From: DATLLN01 sp963720885
GTDB lineage: Bacteria; Actinomycetota; Thermoleophilia; Gaiellales; JAICJC01
Length of the DNA stretch: 64,000 nt
Direction of reading: 5' to 3'
Assembly (NCBI GenBank): GCA_963720885.1
Contig: CAVRGW010000005.1
Coordinates: 558,001 to 622,000, forward strand
The notes beneath the pieces are model-generated. The model searched no databases, was not told the DNA's origin, and saw only the letters and a list, made by a program, of their open reading frames with translations. Position numbers and translations under genes: made by a program. This document shows, piece by piece, positions 31,460-40,567 of the stretch. The number at the start of each line of letters is the position of its first letter. Positions within the stretch are counted from its first letter, which is position 1.

Positions 31460-32869
31460 TTAGCCGTCCGCCTCCAGATTCCTGCGCGCGGTCTCGATCC
31501 GCGCCAGCGACTCCTCGCGGCCCAGTGCGGCCAGGCTCTCGAACAGCCCCGGCGCCACTGTCCGCCCCGAAATCGCCACCCGGACGGGCGTGAACAGCAC
31601 GCGCGGCTTCAGCCCGGTCTCCTCGCAGGCCGCCCGCAGCGCCGCCTCGATCGCCTCGGCGTCCCACCGGTCGAGCTCCCTCAGCCGTTGCTCGGCCGCG
31701 TCCAGCGACCGCCGCGCGTCGGGATCCGCCTCCACCTTGGCCCAGGCCTCGGGATCCATCCGTAACGGCCGGAACAGGAACCCGGCGAAGTCCTCGAAGC
31801 CGCCCAGCTCGCGCAGCTTGTCCTGCACCATCGGCGCAGCCTCGGCCACCCGCTCGGGCTCGTCGGCCAGCGGCGACCCCGAGTGCCGCAGATGCTCGAG
31901 CAGCTCCGCGGCATACCGATCGGGCGGGAGCGCTCGCAGATGCTCGCCGTTCAGCCATTCCAGCTTCTGGAAGTCGAACACCGCAGGACTCTTCGTGATC
32001 CGATCCAGCGTGAACCGCTCGATCAACTCGTCCGTCGTCATCACCGTGGTGTGGTCGTCGAAGCTCCAGCCGAGCAGCGCCAGGTAGTTGCGCATCGTCT
32101 CCGGCAGGTAGCCGCGGTCGCGGAACTCCTCGACGGAGACGGCGCCGTGCCGCTTCGACAGCTTCTTCTTGTCCGGCCCGAGGATCATCGGCAGGTGGGC
32201 ATAGGCCGGCCACTCGGCACCCAGCGCGTCGTACAGCGCGAGCTGGCGGGGCGTCGACGACAGCAGATCCTCGCCGCGGACGACGGTGTTGACGCCCATG
32301 TCGATGTCGTCCACCGGGTTCGCGAACTGGTACGTCGGGCTGCCATCCGAGCGGACAACCACATGGTCTCCGAGCAGCGCGTTCTCCCAGCGAACGGTGC
32401 CGCGGACGGCATCATCGATCACCGTCTCGCCCTCCGCCGGCACGATCAGGCGGATCGCGGACGGCCCGGTCGGGTTGTCGGTGCGCGTCCGGCAGCGCCC
32501 GGAGTAGATCCACGGGCGGCCGGCGGCGCGCGCAGCCCCGCGCTCGGCCTCCAGCTCCTCGGGCGTGCAGTAGCAGCGGTACGCCTTGCCCTCGTCGATC
32601 AGCCGCTGCGCCGTCTCGGCGTAGAACCCGAAGCGCTCGGTCTGCCGGTACGGCCCGTCGTCCCAGTCGATGCCGAGCCACTCGAGCACGCGCAGCGCCT
32701 GGTCGATCGCGCCGTCCGTCGACCGCGCGCGATCGGTGTCCTCGAACCGCAAGACGAGGCTGCCGCCAGTGTGACGCGCCCACAGCCAGTTGTAGAGCGC
32801 CGTCCGCGCGCTGCCGACGTGCAGCAGGCCGGTCGGGCTCGGCGGGAAGCGGACTTTGACCGGAGGCAT
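31460..32869 (-). CDS. gltX: Glutamyl-tRNA synthetase
   Basis: A 469-residue class I synthetase that charges tRNA-Glu (a tRNA-Glu gene is at 8114). The catalytic domain has the HIGH-type SPTGLLHVGSARTALYNWLW near residue 10. It also shows VLRFEDTDRARS, YRCYCTPEELEAERGAARAA and the KMSKS-type KKKLSKRHGAVSV near residue 235. The all-helical anticodon domain fills the C-terminal third, which separates it from the short GluQ at the left edge. It is divergent from nfo with only 25 bp between the starts. Confidence 0.95.
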   Translation of the reverse strand: MPPVKVRFPPSPTGLLHVGSARTALYNWLWARHTGGSLVLRFEDTDRARSTDGAIDQALRVLEWLGIDWDDGPYRQTERFGFYAETAQRLIDEGKAYRCYCTPEELEAERGAARAAGRPWIYSGRCRTRTDNPTGPSAIRLIVPAEGETVIDDAVRGTVRWENALLGDHVVVRSDGSPTYQFANPVDDIDMGVNTVVRGEDLLSSTPRQLALYDALGAEWPAYAHLPMILGPDKKKLSKRHGAVSVEEFRDRGYLPETMRNYLALLGWSFDDHTTVMTTDELIERFTLDRITKSPAVFDFQKLEWLNGEHLRALPPDRYAAELLEHLRHSGSPLADEPERVAEAAPMVQDKLRELGGFEDFAGFLFRPLRMDPEAWAKVEADPDARRSLDAAEQRLRELDRWDAEAIEAALRAACEETGLKPRVLFTPVRVAISGRTVAPGLFESLAALGREESLARIETARRNLEADG

Positions 32870-32894
32870 GAGCGGCTAAGCGTAGACTGCGGCG

Positions 32895-33782
32895 ATGCTG
32901 TTGGGCGCTCATGTCTCCACGTCCGGCGGGATCGACAAGGCGATCGACCGCATCGAGTCGATCGGTGGCGACGCCGTCCAGGTCTTCACGCAGAGTCCGC
33001 GCGCGTGGCGCCCGACTGACCACAAGCCCGACGCCGTCGAGCGCTTCAAGGAGCGCCGCGCGGAGGCCGGCGTCGGCTCGGTCGTCTGCCACGCGACCTA
33101 TCTGATCAACCTCGGCGCGACGGACGACGTGATCTACCACAAGTCGGTCAACGCGCTCAAGGAGACGATGGAGACGGCGCACGCGATTGGCTCGGAGGGG
33201 GTCGTCTTCCACCTCGGCAGCCACCTCGGCCGCGGCTTCGACCAGGCCATGCACCAGGTCATCCCCGCCCTCCAGGTGGTGCTCGGCGAGCGCGACCGCC
33301 ACTCGCTCGACCCGTGGCTGCTGATCGAGAACGCCGCCGGCCACGAGGGGACGATGGGCGTGTCGCTGGACGAGCTGCAGACTGTCGTGGACGAGCTGGG
33401 CCAGCCCGACCGTGTCGGAATCTGCCTGGACACGTGCCACCTGTTCGCGTCGGGCTACGACATCCGCACGCCGGAGGACACGGACGCCCTGCTCGACGAG
33501 GTGGACGAGCGGATCGGGCTCGACCGGCTGCGCTCGCTGCACGTCAACGACTCGAAGATGCCGTTCGACTCGCGCCGCGACCGGCACGAGAACGTCGGCG
33601 AGGGCGAGATCGGCGAGCGCATGGCCGCGTTTCTCGGATGCCCGCGGCTCCAGGAGCTCCCCGCGGTGATGGAGACGGCCGGCCAGGACGGCCACGGCCC
33701 GGGGGCGGCGGACATGAAGGCGCTGCGCCGCCTGCACAGGAAGGGCGTACGGCAGTGGGCGAAGCTGGCGTCCTCGAGATAG
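32895..33782 (+). CDS. nfo: Endonuclease IV (AP endonuclease)
   Basis: A 295-residue TIM-barrel enzyme that cuts DNA 5' to abasic sites in base-excision repair, using three metals. Metal-site motifs are visible: LGAHVSTSGGIDKAI, VVFHLGSHLGRG, LLIENAAG, VGICLDTCHLFASGYDI, LHVNDSKMPFDSRRDRHENV, GEGEIG and VMETAGQDG. TAGACT (32883-32888) ends exactly 6 nt before the ATG, so it is probably leaderless. Its last 28 bp overlap the next gene. Confidence 0.95.
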   Translation: MLLGAHVSTSGGIDKAIDRIESIGGDAVQVFTQSPRAWRPTDHKPDAVERFKERRAEAGVGSVVCHATYLINLGATDDVIYHKSVNALKETMETAHAIGSEGVVFHLGSHLGRGFDQAMHQVIPALQVVLGERDRHSLDPWLLIENAAGHEGTMGVSLDELQTVVDELGQPDRVGICLDTCHLFASGYDIRTPEDTDALLDEVDERIGLDRLRSLHVNDSKMPFDSRRDRHENVGEGEIGERMAAFLGCPRLQELPAVMETAGQDGHGPGAADMKALRRLHRKGVRQWAKLASSR

Positions 33783-34195
33783 GCGCCGAGCGGCCGCTTC
33801 CGCTCTCGGAGCTGCGCTTCCGGTTCAGCCGCAGCGGCGGGCCCGGCGGCCAGCACGTCAACACCTCCAGTACGCGCGTCGAGCTGGTGTTCGACCTGGA
33901 GGGATCGCCGTGGCTGTCCTCCCGCGAGCGCGCGCTGGCCCGCCGCCGGCTGCGCACCCGGCTGGACGCCGACGGCCACCTGCGGATCGTCGCCCAGGAC
34001 GAGCGCAGCCAGACCCGCAACCGCAGCCTCGCCATCGAGCGGTTCACCGACGCCATGCGCGCCGCTCTGGCGCCGCCTCCTCCGCCCCGCCGGCCCACCC
34101 GGCCGTCCGTCGCCGCGCGCGAGCGGCGGCTGCACAGCAAGCGGCGCGACAGCCAGACGAAGCGCGGCCGGCGGCCGCCCTCGGCCGACGAGTGA
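33755..34195 (+). CDS. arfB: Peptidyl-tRNA hydrolase ArfB (ribosome rescue)
   Basis: A 146-residue release-factor-like protein that frees stalled ribosomes lacking a stop codon. The catalytic GGQ is in FSRSGGPGGQHVNTSSTRVE, and the Gln-containing loop is followed by the domain 3 fold (LSSRERALARRRLRTRLD). A long basic tail (KRRDSQTKRGRRPP) would enter the mRNA channel, as in ArfB/YaeJ. It starts at a GTG inside the end of nfo, with AGGAAGGG about 8 nt upstream, so the two genes are coupled. Confidence 0.88.
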   Translation: MGEAGVLEIGAERPLPLSELRFRFSRSGGPGGQHVNTSSTRVELVFDLEGSPWLSSRERALARRRLRTRLDADGHLRIVAQDERSQTRNRSLAIERFTDAMRAALAPPPPPRRPTRPSVAARERRLHSKRRDSQTKRGRRPPSADE

Positions 34196-34199
34196 CCCG

Positions 34200-34958
34200 C
34201 TATCCGTGGACGACGACCGGCGCGCCCAGCGGCACGGTCTTCTGCAGCAGGCGCAGCGCCGCCGTGCCGACGCGCACGCAGCCGAGGCTGGCATAGGCGC
34301 CGATCGACGACGGGTTGTCGGTGCCGTGGATCGCCACCTGGTCGCCACCCGTCCACCCGTCGGGCAGCCCAGCGGTCTGGTGCGCGGACAGGCCGAGCGC
34401 GAAGTCCCCGTACGGGCCGCCGGATTGGAAGTTCACGCGATCGGTGACGCTGAAGCGGCCGCGCGGCGTCGGGCTGGTCGGCAGCCCGGCCGCGACCGGG
34501 AAGGTGCCCAGCGTCCGCGCGCCGTCCTTCACGGATATGGTCAGAGAGCTGACGTCGACCTCCACCTCGACGCTCGTCCAGCGCAGCTCGAGCCGCCGGA
34601 GGTCGATCCGGGCCAGGTGCGAGCGCGGATCGCCGGGCACCAGCGCCCAGCCGACGTGCCCGCGGTGGCGGACGATCAGCAGCCAGGTCTGCGATCCGAG
34701 CGCCGTCCACGGATGCACCTTCCCGGCGGTCGTCCGGATGGTCCGCTCGACGCGGCCGATCAGATGGTGCGGGCCGGGGGGCGCCGCGGGCAGCGACCAC
34801 GCCGCCTTGCGGTGGGACGCGACGGGTGCCGGATGACTGGCGGTGGCCGCCGCGGCGGCCGGCGTGGCCGGGGCGTCAGCGTCGCCGCGTGACTGCAGCA
34901 CGACGGCTGATCCGGCGCCGACCAGCGCCGCAGCGAGCAGCAGGAGCCTGAAATTCAT
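34200..34958 (-). CDS. L,D-transpeptidase (YkuD fold), secreted or anchored
   Basis: A 252-residue paralog of the enzyme at 15069-15950. A signal anchor (FRLLLLAAALVGAGSAVVL) and an Ala/Pro-rich linker precede the catalytic domain. The active-site motif is AIHGTDNPSSIGAYASLGC, ending at Cys227, then VRVG. It ends right after the domain, without the Pro-rich tail of the other copy. It cross-links peptidoglycan outside the membrane. Its ATG overlaps the stop of the upstream Cys-rich gene (ATGA). Confidence 0.9.
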   Translation of the reverse strand: MNFRLLLLAAALVGAGSAVVLQSRGDADAPATPAAAAATASHPAPVASHRKAAWSLPAAPPGPHHLIGRVERTIRTTAGKVHPWTALGSQTWLLIVRHRGHVGWALVPGDPRSHLARIDLRRLELRWTSVEVEVDVSSLTISVKDGARTLGTFPVAAGLPTSPTPRGRFSVTDRVNFQSGGPYGDFALGLSAHQTAGLPDGWTGGDQVAIHGTDNPSSIGAYASLGCVRVGTAALRLLQKTVPLGAPVVVHG

Positions 34959-35353
34959 GCGCGGTCGTTGACCTGGATGCGGAAGCTCGTGGCGTCGGGT
35001 AGCTCGTGGAACTCGGGGTTCACGCAGCCCATCGGCTCCTCGCGGTGCTCGTAGGCGCGCTCCACCTCTCCGCCGCAGATCGCCAGCGGTTCGCGCACGG
35101 CACGGATCGCGCCGAAGCCGTTTCGCCGCCGGCGCGCCCGCTGCAGCAGCTCGAGATCGATCTCGGCCGCGAAGACCTTCTGCATGCACCCCACATAGCG
35201 GCGCCCGAACTGCTCATGGGCGTACAGGAACGGACACCCCTGCTCGAGGCACCGCTGGGGATGGACGACCTTCTGGCAGACGACACCGCACCTCCTGCAC
35301 TCCACCTCGGACGAGGCGGGCGCGATCGGGAGTCGTTGCCGGATTCCGCCCAT
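34955..35353 (-). CDS. Conserved-looking Cys-rich hypothetical protein
   Basis: A 132-residue protein I cannot name. The N-terminal half carries Cys residues in the pattern CRRCGVVCQKVVHPQRC, then GCPFLYAHE and RRYVGCMQKVF, enough for one or two zinc or iron-sulfur sites. The C-terminal half has ICGGEVERAYEHR and GCVNPEFHELPDATSF. TAGACT (35360-35365) lies exactly 6 nt before the ATG, pointing to a leaderless mRNA. It is translationally coupled to the L,D-transpeptidase, but its sequence gives no link to wall synthesis. Confidence 0.65.
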   Translation of the reverse strand: MGGIRQRLPIAPASSEVECRRCGVVCQKVVHPQRCLEQGCPFLYAHEQFGRRYVGCMQKVFAAEIDLELLQRARRRRNGFGAIRAVREPLAICGGEVERAYEHREEPMGCVNPEFHELPDATSFRIQVNDRA

Positions 35354-35478
35354 GGCTCAAGTCTACCGCCCACCCCTACGGGAAGAACACCCCCGTCACG
35401 GCCGTCTGGTGGGCAACACGCGAGCTCGGTTTGCCGTCCCGGTCGATCACGATCCTCCCCGATCCCGACCGCCGGAGG

Positions 35479-36189
35479 TCAGCCGAGGGACCGGGCGACG
35501 CTGACCACGTCAAGCGGCTCCTTCGCGATCGCTCCGGCGAGGGTCTGATCGCCCTCGTCGGAGCGGTAATACGTGGCCAGGCAGGTGTGCATGCCCAGCG
35601 CCGCGGGGCCCTGGATGTCCTCGAGCACCCGGTCTCCCACGAACAGCGCGCGCCCAGGCTCGACGTCGAGATCGTCCAGCACGGCGCGGTAGATGCGCGG
35701 GTCGGGCTTGCGAACGCCCAGCTCCGACGAGAACACGGCCGAGTCGATCAGCCCGGCGATCCCGTGGAGGGCGAGGTCCTCACGCATGAACTCGCCGGGG
35801 TCGAACGCGTTCGAGACGAGGCCGATCCGCAGGCCGTCGGCTCGCAGCGTCTCCAGCAGTTCGACGGACTGCGGGTGCAGCTCGCGGGCCGGCGCCCAGG
35901 CACGATGCTCCGCACGCAGCGCCTCGTACAGCGCCGGGCCGTCCGTGTCGACGCCGCCCTCCGCCAGCACGGCGGCCATCAGCTCCTGGTAGACCACCTC
36001 CGCGTTCTTCGGGAGCTGGCTGCGGATGGCCCCGAAGTGCCGCCAGAAGCCGTCGACGAACAGCTGGGGATCGGCGTCCACCGCCAGCGCGTCAAGGAGT
36101 GCCCGCACCGCCTCCTCGTGCGTTCGCTCCTCGTAGCGGAACGCGAACAGCGTGTCGCCGTAGTCGAACAGGACGGCGCCGAGCGGCAC
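35479..36189 (-). CDS. HAD-superfamily hydrolase
   Basis: A 236-residue phosphatase-type enzyme. Motif I is DYGDTLFAF (Asp nucleophile and Asp+2 partner spaced DxxD, slightly unlike the usual DxDxT). Motif II is GLVSNAFD, motif III KPDPRIYRA, motif IV VGDRVLEDIQGP. A helical cap lies between motifs I and II. Its GTG start comes one base after the gcvPB stop, so it is probably co-transcribed with the glycine-cleavage genes. Phosphoglycolate- or serine-pathway links are possible but not shown. Confidence 0.82.
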   Translation of the reverse strand: MPLGAVLFDYGDTLFAFRYEERTHEEAVRALLDALAVDADPQLFVDGFWRHFGAIRSQLPKNAEVVYQELMAAVLAEGGVDTDGPALYEALRAEHRAWAPARELHPQSVELLETLRADGLRIGLVSNAFDPGEFMREDLALHGIAGLIDSAVFSSELGVRKPDPRIYRAVLDDLDVEPGRALFVGDRVLEDIQGPAALGMHTCLATYYRSDEGDQTLAGAIAKEPLDVVSVARSLG

Positions 36190-36190
36190 C

Positions 36191-37627
36191 TCAGTCGAAC
36201 TCGTGGCGGACGACCAGCCGCTTGGCGGCCAGTGCCTCGTCCGGCCGGCTGACCGGCCGTGAGTGCGGAGCGTCCTTCAGCTGCTGCGGATCGTCCGCCG
36301 CCTCGACGGCGATCGCCAGCATCGCCTCGCAGAACTCGTCCAGGGTCTCCACGGCCTCGGTCTCCGTCGGCTCGATCATCATCGCCTCGGGGACGACCAG
36401 CGGGAAGTAGACCGTCGGCGGGTGGAAGTTGTGGTCCATCAGGCGCTTGGCGACGTCGAGCGCGGTGACGCCGTGCTCGCGCTTGAGGTTCCGAGCCGAG
36501 AGCACGAACTCGTGCATGCACAGGCGGTCGTACGGCAGCTCGTAGGCCTCGCGTAGCCGGGCCAGCAGGTAGTTGGCGTTGAGCACCGCCGTCTCCGACA
36601 TCTCGCGCAGTCCCGGTCCCCACATGCGGATGAAGGCGTAGGCCCGAACGAACACGCCGAACGGCCCGCCGAATCCGCGCACCCGGCCGATCGACTTCGG
36701 CCGGTCGTGATCCAGCCGGTACGTGTCGCCGTCACGGACGACCACGGGCGTCGGCAGGTACGGCTCGATGATGTCGCGGACGGCGACCGAGCCGGCGCCG
36801 GGCCCGCCCCCGCCGTGGGGCTGCGAGAACGTCTTGTGCAGGTTGAAGTGCAGGATGTCGAAGCCCATGTCGCCGGGCCGCGAGATCCCACACACCGCGT
36901 TCAGATTCGCGCCGTCGTAATAGAGCAGGGCGCCCGCGTCGTGGAAGATCGCCGCGATCTCGGTGATCCGCTCCTCGAACAGGCCCAGCGTCGACGGGTT
37001 CGTCAGCATCAGGCCGGCCGTCTGCGGGCCGACCTTCGCACGAAGATCGTCGACGTCGATGTTGCCCCGCTCGTCGACCTGCACCTTGACCAGTGTGTAG
37101 CCGGCCATGGCAACGCTGGCAGGGTTCGTGCCGTGCGCGGTGTCCGGGATGACGATCTCGCGCCGCTGCTCCAGCTCGCCGCGATCGGCGAAGTACGCCC
37201 GCATCAGCGTCAGCCCGGTCAGCTCGCCCTGCGAGCCGGCCGCCGGCTGAAGCGTCACCGCGTGCAGCCCGACGATCTCCGCCAGGATCTCCTGGAGCCG
37301 CCACATCAGCTCCAGCGCCCCCTGGCAGTCCTCCTCCTCCTGGTAGGGGTGCAGGTCGCGGAAGCCGGGCAGGCCGACCACCCGCTCGTTGACGCGCGGG
37401 TTGTACTTCATCGTGCACGAGCCGAGCGGATAGAAGCCCGTGTCGATGCCGAAGTTGCGCTGAGAGAGACCCGTCCAGTGGCGCACGAGCTCCGGCTCGG
37501 CGAGCTCGGGCAGGCGCGGCGGCTGCGACCGTCCCAGCCCGGCCGGCACTTCGGGCACGGGCAGCCCCGGGTCGGGCACGGTGCCCGCCCTGCGTCCCGC
37601 CTGCGAGCGCTCGTAGATCAGCTTCAT
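36191..37627 (-). CDS. gcvPB: Glycine dehydrogenase (decarboxylating), subunit 2
   Basis: A 478-residue PLP-carrying half of the P-protein, which decarboxylates glycine and passes the aminomethyl group to lipoyl-GcvH. The PLP lysine is in LHFNLHKTFSQPHGGGGPGA. Other family marks are GFYPLGSCTMKYNPRVNE, PAAGSQGELTGL and DTAHGTNPASVAM. It works with subunit 1, encoded just upstream and overlapping by ATGA. It is the fourth gene of the gcvT-H-PA-PB operon. The two-subunit form is typical of several bacterial phyla. Confidence 0.95.
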   Translation of the reverse strand: MKLIYERSQAGRRAGTVPDPGLPVPEVPAGLGRSQPPRLPELAEPELVRHWTGLSQRNFGIDTGFYPLGSCTMKYNPRVNERVVGLPGFRDLHPYQEEEDCQGALELMWRLQEILAEIVGLHAVTLQPAAGSQGELTGLTLMRAYFADRGELEQRREIVIPDTAHGTNPASVAMAGYTLVKVQVDERGNIDVDDLRAKVGPQTAGLMLTNPSTLGLFEERITEIAAIFHDAGALLYYDGANLNAVCGISRPGDMGFDILHFNLHKTFSQPHGGGGPGAGSVAVRDIIEPYLPTPVVVRDGDTYRLDHDRPKSIGRVRGFGGPFGVFVRAYAFIRMWGPGLREMSETAVLNANYLLARLREAYELPYDRLCMHEFVLSARNLKREHGVTALDVAKRLMDHNFHPPTVYFPLVVPEAMMIEPTETEAVETLDEFCEAMLAIAVEAADDPQQLKDAPHSRPVSRPDEALAAKRLVVRHEFD

Positions 37628-38964
37628 GCCGGCACCTCCGCGAGCACGTCCGACAGCACCTCGGCCAGCCGCTCGATGTCCGCGACCGTGCGCTTCTCGG
37701 TCAGCGCGACCATGATGGCGTCGTCCAGGCCCTCGTAGTCGCGGCCGATGCGATAGCCGGGATGCACGCCGCGGCGCTTGGCGGCTGCGATCACCTCGCC
37801 GGCCGGCCGGCCGGTGCGCACGCAGAACTCGTGCGACGTCGGCTGCTCGAACGCCGGCGGCAGGCCCAGCTGCTGCTTGGCGTGCTCGGCCAGCGCCATC
37901 GACCGCTCCCCGACTTCGCGGAGTCCCTGCGGCCCCAGCCACGACAGCGTGACCAGCCCGCCCAGCGCCAGCAGCGTCTGGTTGGACGTGATGTTCGACG
38001 TCGCCTTCTCCCGGCGGATGTGCTGCTCGCGGGTCTGCAGGGTGAGCACGAACGCCCGCTCGCCGTGGCGGTCGACCGTCTCCCCCACGATCCGGCCCGG
38101 CAACTGGCGGGCGTAGTCCATGCGCGCCGCGAGGAAGCCGTAGTGCGGGCCACCGTACGACAGGTAGTTGCCCGCGCTCTGCCCCTCGCCGATGGCCATC
38201 GCGCAGCCGTACGCGCCCGGCGCCTCGAGCACGCCCAGCGTCATCAGGTCGACGTGGGCGACAGGCAGTGCGCCGGCGTCGGCGGCGGCGGCGGCGAGGG
38301 CCGGCGCATCCTCGAGGATGCCGAAGAAGTTCGGCTGCGGGAAGATCACGCAGGCGGCGCCCTCGGCCGCCTCCCGGAGCTGCTCGGGATCGGTCCGCCC
38401 GTCGACATGCGGGACCTCGACGACCTCCAGCCCGAATCCCGGCGCGAACGTGCGGACGACCTGACGGGCCTGCGGGTTCAGCGTCTGGGTGACGACCACC
38501 TTCTCGCGCCTCGTCGCCAGACGGGCGACGAAGCACGCGTCCGCCGCGGCGGTCATGCCGTCGTAGCACGACGCGTTCGAGACCTGCATCCCGGTCAGCT
38601 CGCAGATCGCCGTCTGGTACTCGAAGATCGCCTGCAGCACGCCCTGGCTCATCTCCGGCTGGTACGGCGTGTATGCGGTGAGGAGCTCCCCGCGTTGCAT
38701 CATCATGTCGACCACCGCGGGCACGTAGCGGTCGTACATCCCGGCGCCCAGGAAGGACAGCTCGCGGCCTGTGTCGACGTTGCGCGACGCCAGCTCGGTC
38801 ATGTGGGCGACCAGCTCGGACTCGGTCAGCGCCGGCCCCACGTCCAGCGCCCGGCCCAGCCGCAGGCTCTCGGGGATGTCGGCGAACAGCTCGGCCAGCG
38901 AGCCGACGCCGATCCGCTCCAGCATCACCTGGAGGTCGCGCTCGGTCAGCGAGGTGAAGCTCAC
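37624..38964 (-). CDS. gcvPA: Glycine dehydrogenase (decarboxylating), subunit 1
   Basis: A 446-residue half of the split P-protein; it lacks the PLP lysine but completes the active site. Marks are SFLGAGMYDRYVPAVVDMMM, TAYTPYQPEMSQGVLQAIFE, NASCYDGMTAAADA and YGGPHYGFLA. It starts at a GTG overlapping the gcvH stop (GTGA): MSFTSLTERDLQVMLERIGV. Some further upstream codons are open but belong to gcvH sequence. It is coupled to gcvPB by ATGA. Confidence 0.94.
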   Translation of the reverse strand: MSFTSLTERDLQVMLERIGVGSLAELFADIPESLRLGRALDVGPALTESELVAHMTELASRNVDTGRELSFLGAGMYDRYVPAVVDMMMQRGELLTAYTPYQPEMSQGVLQAIFEYQTAICELTGMQVSNASCYDGMTAAADACFVARLATRREKVVVTQTLNPQARQVVRTFAPGFGLEVVEVPHVDGRTDPEQLREAAEGAACVIFPQPNFFGILEDAPALAAAAADAGALPVAHVDLMTLGVLEAPGAYGCAMAIGEGQSAGNYLSYGGPHYGFLAARMDYARQLPGRIVGETVDRHGERAFVLTLQTREQHIRREKATSNITSNQTLLALGGLVTLSWLGPQGLREVGERSMALAEHAKQQLGLPPAFEQPTSHEFCVRTGRPAGEVIAAAKRRGVHPGYRIGRDYEGLDDAIMVALTEKRTVADIERLAEVLSDVLAEVPA

Positions 38965-39353
38965 AGCGCGTCCACGAACGCCTGGTAGGCGTCCGCATCC
39001 ATCAGCGTGTCGACCTCGGAGGGATCGCTGAGCCGCACCTTGATCAGCCATCCCGCGCCGTACGGGTCGTCGTTGACCGTGCTCTCGTTGCCGTCCAGGG
39101 CATCGTTGGTCTCAACGACCTCGCCGGACAACGGCGCGATCAGCGTGGACACGGCCTTGGTCGACTCGAGCTCGCCGTACTCGCCGTCCTTCGAGATCTC
39201 TTCACCGGCCGCGGTCGGGCTGAAGTACACGACCTCGCCGAGCGAGTCCTGCGCGTACCAGGTGATCCCGAACGTGGCGACGTCCCCCTCGACCCTCGCC
39301 CAGTCGTGGGCCTCGTTGTAGCGCAGGTCGGTGGGGTAGGTGGCGTCGCTCAT
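38961..39353 (-). CDS. gcvH: Glycine cleavage system H protein
   Basis: A 130-residue lipoyl carrier that shuttles the aminomethyl group between P, T and L proteins. The lipoylation site is Lys66 in GELESTKAVSTL. ITWYAQDSLGEVVYFSPTAA and NDDPYGAGWLIKV are the usual flanking blocks. It overlaps both neighbours (ATGA with gcvT, GTGA with gcvPA), so the four subunits are made in step. Confidence 0.96.
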   Translation of the reverse strand: MSDATYPTDLRYNEAHDWARVEGDVATFGITWYAQDSLGEVVYFSPTAAGEEISKDGEYGELESTKAVSTLIAPLSGEVVETNDALDGNESTVNDDPYGAGWLIKVRLSDPSEVDTLMDADAYQAFVDAL

Positions 39354-40414
39354 GCTTTCTCCTTGACATACAGGGGCTTCTTGGCAACCTCCGCGGCAGC
39401 CGTCCTGCCGCGAACGTCGATCTCGATCTGCGTGCCCGGCATCGCTGACGTGGCGGGCACGTAGCCCATCCCGATGCCGATTCCCAGCGACGGCGATTTC
39501 GTCCCACTGGTCACCTCGCCGGTCGGGCTGATCGGCATGCCCTGGCGGGGGATGTTGCGGTCGGTCATGCGGAAGGCGACCAGCCGGTCGTGATTGCCTC
39601 GCTCGCGCTGGCTGCGCAGCGCAGCCGCGCCGACGAAGTCCTTGGCGTCCAGCGCGCAGACCCAGCCGAGCCCCGCCTCCAGCGCCGTTCGCTCCAGCGA
39701 CAGGTCGTTGCCGTACAGCGGGTAGCAGACCTCGAGCCGCAGCGTGTCCCTCGCGCCCAGGCCGCATGGCGTCGCGCCGGCGGCCAGCAGGCCGTCCCAG
39801 AGCGGCCCCGCGTGCTCCGGCTCGCAGATCAGCTCGACGCCGGGCTCGCCGGTGTATCCGGTGCGGGCAACGATCGCGGGCACACCGCACACCTCGGCTC
39901 GCGTGAAGCCGAACGGCGGCAGCTCCGGCAACTCGACCAGCGTCAACGACGCCGGGCCCTGCAGCGCGAGCATCGCCAGCTCGGTCGACCGGTCGTCCAT
40001 CGTCACGTCGGCGGGCAGGCCCTCGGCGAGCCAGGCGTGGTCGGCGTCGGTGCGGCTGGCATTGACGACCAGCAGCAGGTGGTCGTCCGCAAACCGGTAG
40101 ACGATCAGGTCGTCCACGGGGCAGCCCGTGTCCTCGAGCAGCAGCGTGTACTGGGCGTGCCCTGGGCCGATCCGGTCGAGGTCGTTGGACAGCGCCGCCT
40201 GCGCGAACCGCATCGTTCCCGGGCCGCGGAGCTCGAGCTGTCCCATGTGCGACACGTCGAAGACGCCCGCGTGGCTGCGCACCGCCAGGTGCTCCGGGAT
40301 GATGCCCGCGTACTGCACCGGCATCTCCCAGCCTGCGAAGGGAACGATCCGCGCGCCGGCCGCAAGGTGGCGGTCGTGGAGGGGTGTCCGGCGCAGCGCG
40401 GTCTCCTCTGGCAT
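39350..40414 (-). CDS. gcvT: Glycine cleavage system T protein (aminomethyltransferase)
   Basis: A 354-residue folate enzyme that releases ammonia from the lipoyl-bound aminomethyl group and forms methylene-THF. Marks are PFAGWEMPVQYAGIIPEHLA, AGVFDVSHMGQLEL, the ARTGYTGEPGVEL loop, LGARDTLRLEVCYPLYGNDL, and GEVTSGTKSPSLGIGIGMGY. It is the first gene of the operon. TAGACT lies 10 nt before the ATG. I looked for a glycine riboswitch in the 153 bp upstream and saw none. Confidence 0.95.
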   Translation of the reverse strand: MPEETALRRTPLHDRHLAAGARIVPFAGWEMPVQYAGIIPEHLAVRSHAGVFDVSHMGQLELRGPGTMRFAQAALSNDLDRIGPGHAQYTLLLEDTGCPVDDLIVYRFADDHLLLVVNASRTDADHAWLAEGLPADVTMDDRSTELAMLALQGPASLTLVELPELPPFGFTRAEVCGVPAIVARTGYTGEPGVELICEPEHAGPLWDGLLAAGATPCGLGARDTLRLEVCYPLYGNDLSLERTALEAGLGWVCALDAKDFVGAAALRSQRERGNHDRLVAFRMTDRNIPRQGMPISPTGEVTSGTKSPSLGIGIGMGYVPATSAMPGTQIEIDVRGRTAAAEVAKKPLYVKEKA

Positions 40415-40458
40415 CCGGAAGCGCAGTCTACTGAAAGCTGCGGCCCATAACGACGACG

Positions 40459-40488
40459 CGCCCCGGTAGTTAGGGAACTACCGGGGCG
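40459..40488. terminator. 13-bp hairpin between the diguanylate cyclase gene and gcvT
   Basis: Arms CGCCCCGGTAGTT and AACTACCGGGGCG pair perfectly with a 4-nt loop. It lies 80 nt after the stop of the GGDEF gene on the same (minus) strand and 45 nt before gcvT. No T-run follows. It is probably a terminator; the remaining 120 bp of this gap hold only the TAGACT box near gcvT. Confidence 0.65.
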
Positions 40489-40567
40489 CTCGCGTCAAGG
40501 GTCAACCGGGTGGCGGATGACTGCCGCTCGGTTGCTCCACCATCTTAGTGCGGACACCGGGATCCGG

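Noticed and set aside
40415..40567. Glycine riboswitch before gcvT
   Set aside because: I found no conserved GGAGAG/CCGAAGG-type aptamer elements, only a simple 13-bp hairpin that fits a terminator of the gene upstream.
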